From assembly GCA_900551495.1 (NCBI GenBank), contig URWG01000099.1:1-6596 (forward strand): 6,596 bases of DNA. The letters are read 5' to 3'. A model generated the notes under the pieces. That model did not search any database, was not told the DNA's origin, and saw nothing but the letters and a program-made list of their open reading frames with translations. The stretch's first letter is position 1. Every line of letters starts with the position of its first letter. The position numbers and the translations under genes are program-made. Shown one piece after another: positions 5,079 through 6,596 of the stretch. This DNA is from an uncultured Eubacteriales bacterium. Its GTDB lineage: Bacteria; Bacillota; Clostridia; Oscillospirales; Oscillospiraceae.

Positions 5079-6575
5079 ATGGAAAAATACATTATGGCGC
5101 TTGACGCGGGCACGACCTCGGGACGCTGCTGTCTCGTCGGTGCGGACGGGCAGATTTGCAGCATGGCGCAGCGCGAATTTCCGCAGTATTTCCCGAAGGC
5201 GGGCTGGGTAGAGCAGAACGCAAATGAGATTTGGGCGACGCAGCTCGGCGTTGCGGTCGAGGCAATGCAGAAGATCGGCGCCTCCGCTGCCGACATTGCC
5301 GCCATCGGCATCACCAACCAACGCGAAACCACGATCGTTTGGGATAAGGCGACGGGCGAGCCGATTTATCCCGCCATCGTTTGGCAGTGCCGCCGCACCG
5401 GTGCCTTCTGCGACGAGCTGCGGGAGAGCCACGCCGATTTTTTCCGCGAGCGCACGGGGCTTGTGATCGACGCCTATTTTTCCGCAACAAAGCTGCGCTG
5501 GATACTGGATAATGTGCCCGATGCGAGAGCGCGGGCGGAGCGGGGAGAGCTGCTGTTCGGCACCGTTGACTGCTGGCTGATCTGGAAGCTGACCGGTGGG
5601 AAGCGCCATGTCACGGACTACTCCAACGCCTCGCGGACTATGCTCTTCAATATTTCGACGCTCCGGTGGGATGATGAGATTCTGCGACTGCTCAACATCC
5701 CCCGCGCCATGCTTCCGCAGGTCGTGCCGTCGAGCGGACTGCTGGGGCACACCGAGGCAACGCTGCTCGGCGGCGAAATCCCCATCTGCGGCGCTGCGGG
5801 CGACCAGCAGGCGGCGCTGTTCGGACAGACCTGCTTCCGCGCGGGTGAGGTCAAGAACACCTACGGCACGGGCTGCTTCCTCCTGATGAATACGGGGACG
5901 AAACCCGTCTTCTCCGCCCACGGCTTGGTCACCACCATCGCTTGGGGCTTGAACGGCACGGTGAATTACGCGCTGGAAGGCTCGATCTTTGTCGCGGGCG
6001 CGGCGATCCAATGGCTGCGCGACGAGATGAAGCTGATCGAATCCGCGCAGGATTCGGAATACATGGCGCAGAAGGTGCGCGATACCAACGGCTGCTATGT
6101 CGTTCCGGCGTTCACGGGGCTTGGCGCGCCGCATTGGGACCAGTATGCGCGCGGTACGATAGTTGGCCTCAGCCGCGGCTGCAATAAATATCACATTATC
6201 CGCGCCACGCTTGACAGCATATGCTATCAGGTGAACGATGTTCTTGCCGCCATGCAGGCGGATTCGGGTATTCCGCTGAACACGCTGCGCGTGGACGGCG
6301 GGGCGAGCGCAAACAATTACCTTATGCAGACCCAGGCGGACATCATAAACGCACCGGTTGCGCGGCCGCGCTGCGTTGAAACAACGGCAATGGGCGCGGC
6401 GTTCCTGGCGGGGCTTGCGGTAAAATACTGGGCCGATACGGAGGAAATAAAGCACAGCCGCGAAACGGAGCGCGAGTTCTATCCATCAATAAGCGAAGCG
6501 GAGCGCGGCGCAAGAACAGCGGGCTGGAACCGCGCGGTAAAGTGTGCCTACGGCTGGGCGAAGGAGGATGAATAA
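5079..6575 (+). CDS. glpK: Glycerol kinase
   Basis: Glycerol kinase transfers phosphate from ATP to glycerol to make sn-glycerol 3-phosphate for glycolysis or lipid synthesis. The 498-residue product has the full FGGY fold: phosphate loop DAGTTS (9-14), ITNQRETTIVWDK (78-90) with the glycerol-binding Arg82-Glu83, IVWQCRRT (100-107), Tyr133, GTVDCWLIWKLTGG (161-174), DYSNASRTMLFN (180-191), GDQQAALFGQ (241-250) with Asp242-Gln243, KNTYGTGCF (259-267) and LRVDGGASANNYLMQ (403-417). It looks closer to the E. coli than to the Bacillus/Enterococcus type. Two known control sites are missing: Thr228 stands where enterococcal enzymes have the HPr-phosphorylated histidine, and Glu233 where E. coli has Arg236 of the fructose-1,6-bisphosphate loop. 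From about 6156 onward ATA becomes the main isoleucine codon, unlike the rest of the window. No glpF or glpD is visible beside it. Confidence 0.96.
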   Translation: MEKYIMALDAGTTSGRCCLVGADGQICSMAQREFPQYFPKAGWVEQNANEIWATQLGVAVEAMQKIGASAADIAAIGITNQRETTIVWDKATGEPIYPAIVWQCRRTGAFCDELRESHADFFRERTGLVIDAYFSATKLRWILDNVPDARARAERGELLFGTVDCWLIWKLTGGKRHVTDYSNASRTMLFNISTLRWDDEILRLLNIPRAMLPQVVPSSGLLGHTEATLLGGEIPICGAAGDQQAALFGQTCFRAGEVKNTYGTGCFLLMNTGTKPVFSAHGLVTTIAWGLNGTVNYALEGSIFVAGAAIQWLRDEMKLIESAQDSEYMAQKVRDTNGCYVVPAFTGLGAPHWDQYARGTIVGLSRGCNKYHIIRATLDSICYQVNDVLAAMQADSGIPLNTLRVDGGASANNYLMQTQADIINAPVARPRCVETTAMGAAFLAGLAVKYWADTEEIKHSRETEREFYPSISEAERGARTAGWNRAVKCAYGWAKEDE

Positions 6576-6589
6576 ACGGATGAATAAAC
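6566..6589 (+). repeat. Perfect 12-bp tandem duplication at the glpK stop
   Basis: GGATGAATAAAC occurs at 6566-6577 and again at 6578-6589 with no gap or mismatch. The first copy contains the glpK stop codon TAA (6573-6575). Each copy contains an ATG, at 6568 and 6580, in the same frame. Confidence 0.9.
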
Positions 6590-6596
6590 AATACGA
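6568..6596 (+). CDS. Possible start of a downstream gene (partial, unidentified)
   Basis: From the ATG at 6568 the frame reads MNKRMNKQY to the window edge without a stop, overlapping the glpK stop. AAGGAGG at 6561-6567 is a strong SD, but it touches this ATG directly; the in-frame ATG at 6580, made by the tandem duplication, has a 12-nt spacer. Neither spacing is ideal. Nine codons are too few to identify a product, and this may be intergenic. Confidence 0.3.

Noticed and set aside
6361..6370. 10-bp palindrome CGCGGCCGCG in glpK
   Set aside because: It falls in ordinary GC-rich coding sequence with no loop or partner site, and is best explained by codon use.
4899..6455. Minus-strand open frame of 518 codons opposite the DUF5662-like gene and glpK
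   Set aside because: It is a mirror of GC-biased third positions in a clearly real glpK. The translation is rich in Arg, Ala, His and Gly with no recognisable domain.

Overview
The window is a GC-rich (about 60 % by eye) stretch of bacterial chromosome with every gene on the + strand. An intact sigK-type sporulation sigma factor, a nusB/xseA/xseB/ispA cluster and strong Shine-Dalgarno (SD) sequences point to an endospore-forming member of the Clostridia. The high GC and a TsaD-like gene beside nusB fit the Oscillospirales/Ruminococcaceae side of the class. That placement is an inference, not a measurement.

Layout: (1) 1-90 probably holds the end of an upstream gene, plus two mutually exclusive hairpins just before nusB. 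(2) 91-3735 is one tightly packed run of five overlapping housekeeping genes: nusB (rRNA antitermination), a divergent TsaD/Kae1-family paralogue, xseA and xseB (exonuclease VII), and ispA (farnesyl diphosphate synthase). Each junction overlaps by 4 to 20 nt, so translational coupling is likely. (3) 3736-3793 is the only sizeable gap between complete genes. It holds a sigma-E-like promoter and an SD that can be hidden in a small hairpin. (4) 3794-4480 is sigK with a hydrophobic N-terminal pro-sequence and no interrupting element. (5) 4510-5064 is a small conserved protein resembling the DUF5662 family, with HD-hydrolase-like histidine/aspartate spacing. (6) 5079-6575 is glpK (glycerol kinase). 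Its last 30 % uses isoleucine codons unlike everything before it. (7) The window ends in a perfect 12-bp tandem repeat that creates two in-frame ATGs, possibly the start of another gene.

The two blocks do different jobs: vegetative growth (rRNA transcription, DNA repair, isoprenoids) and then the late mother-cell sporulation regulator followed by two close genes. I see no intrinsic terminator anywhere, so read-through from the first block into sigK is possible. The most interesting hypothesis is that the sigK SD is masked on read-through mRNA but free on mRNA started at the local sporulation promoter. I found no mobile element, CRISPR array, RNA gene, or defence or toxin system. Most of the window is ordinary core chromosome.
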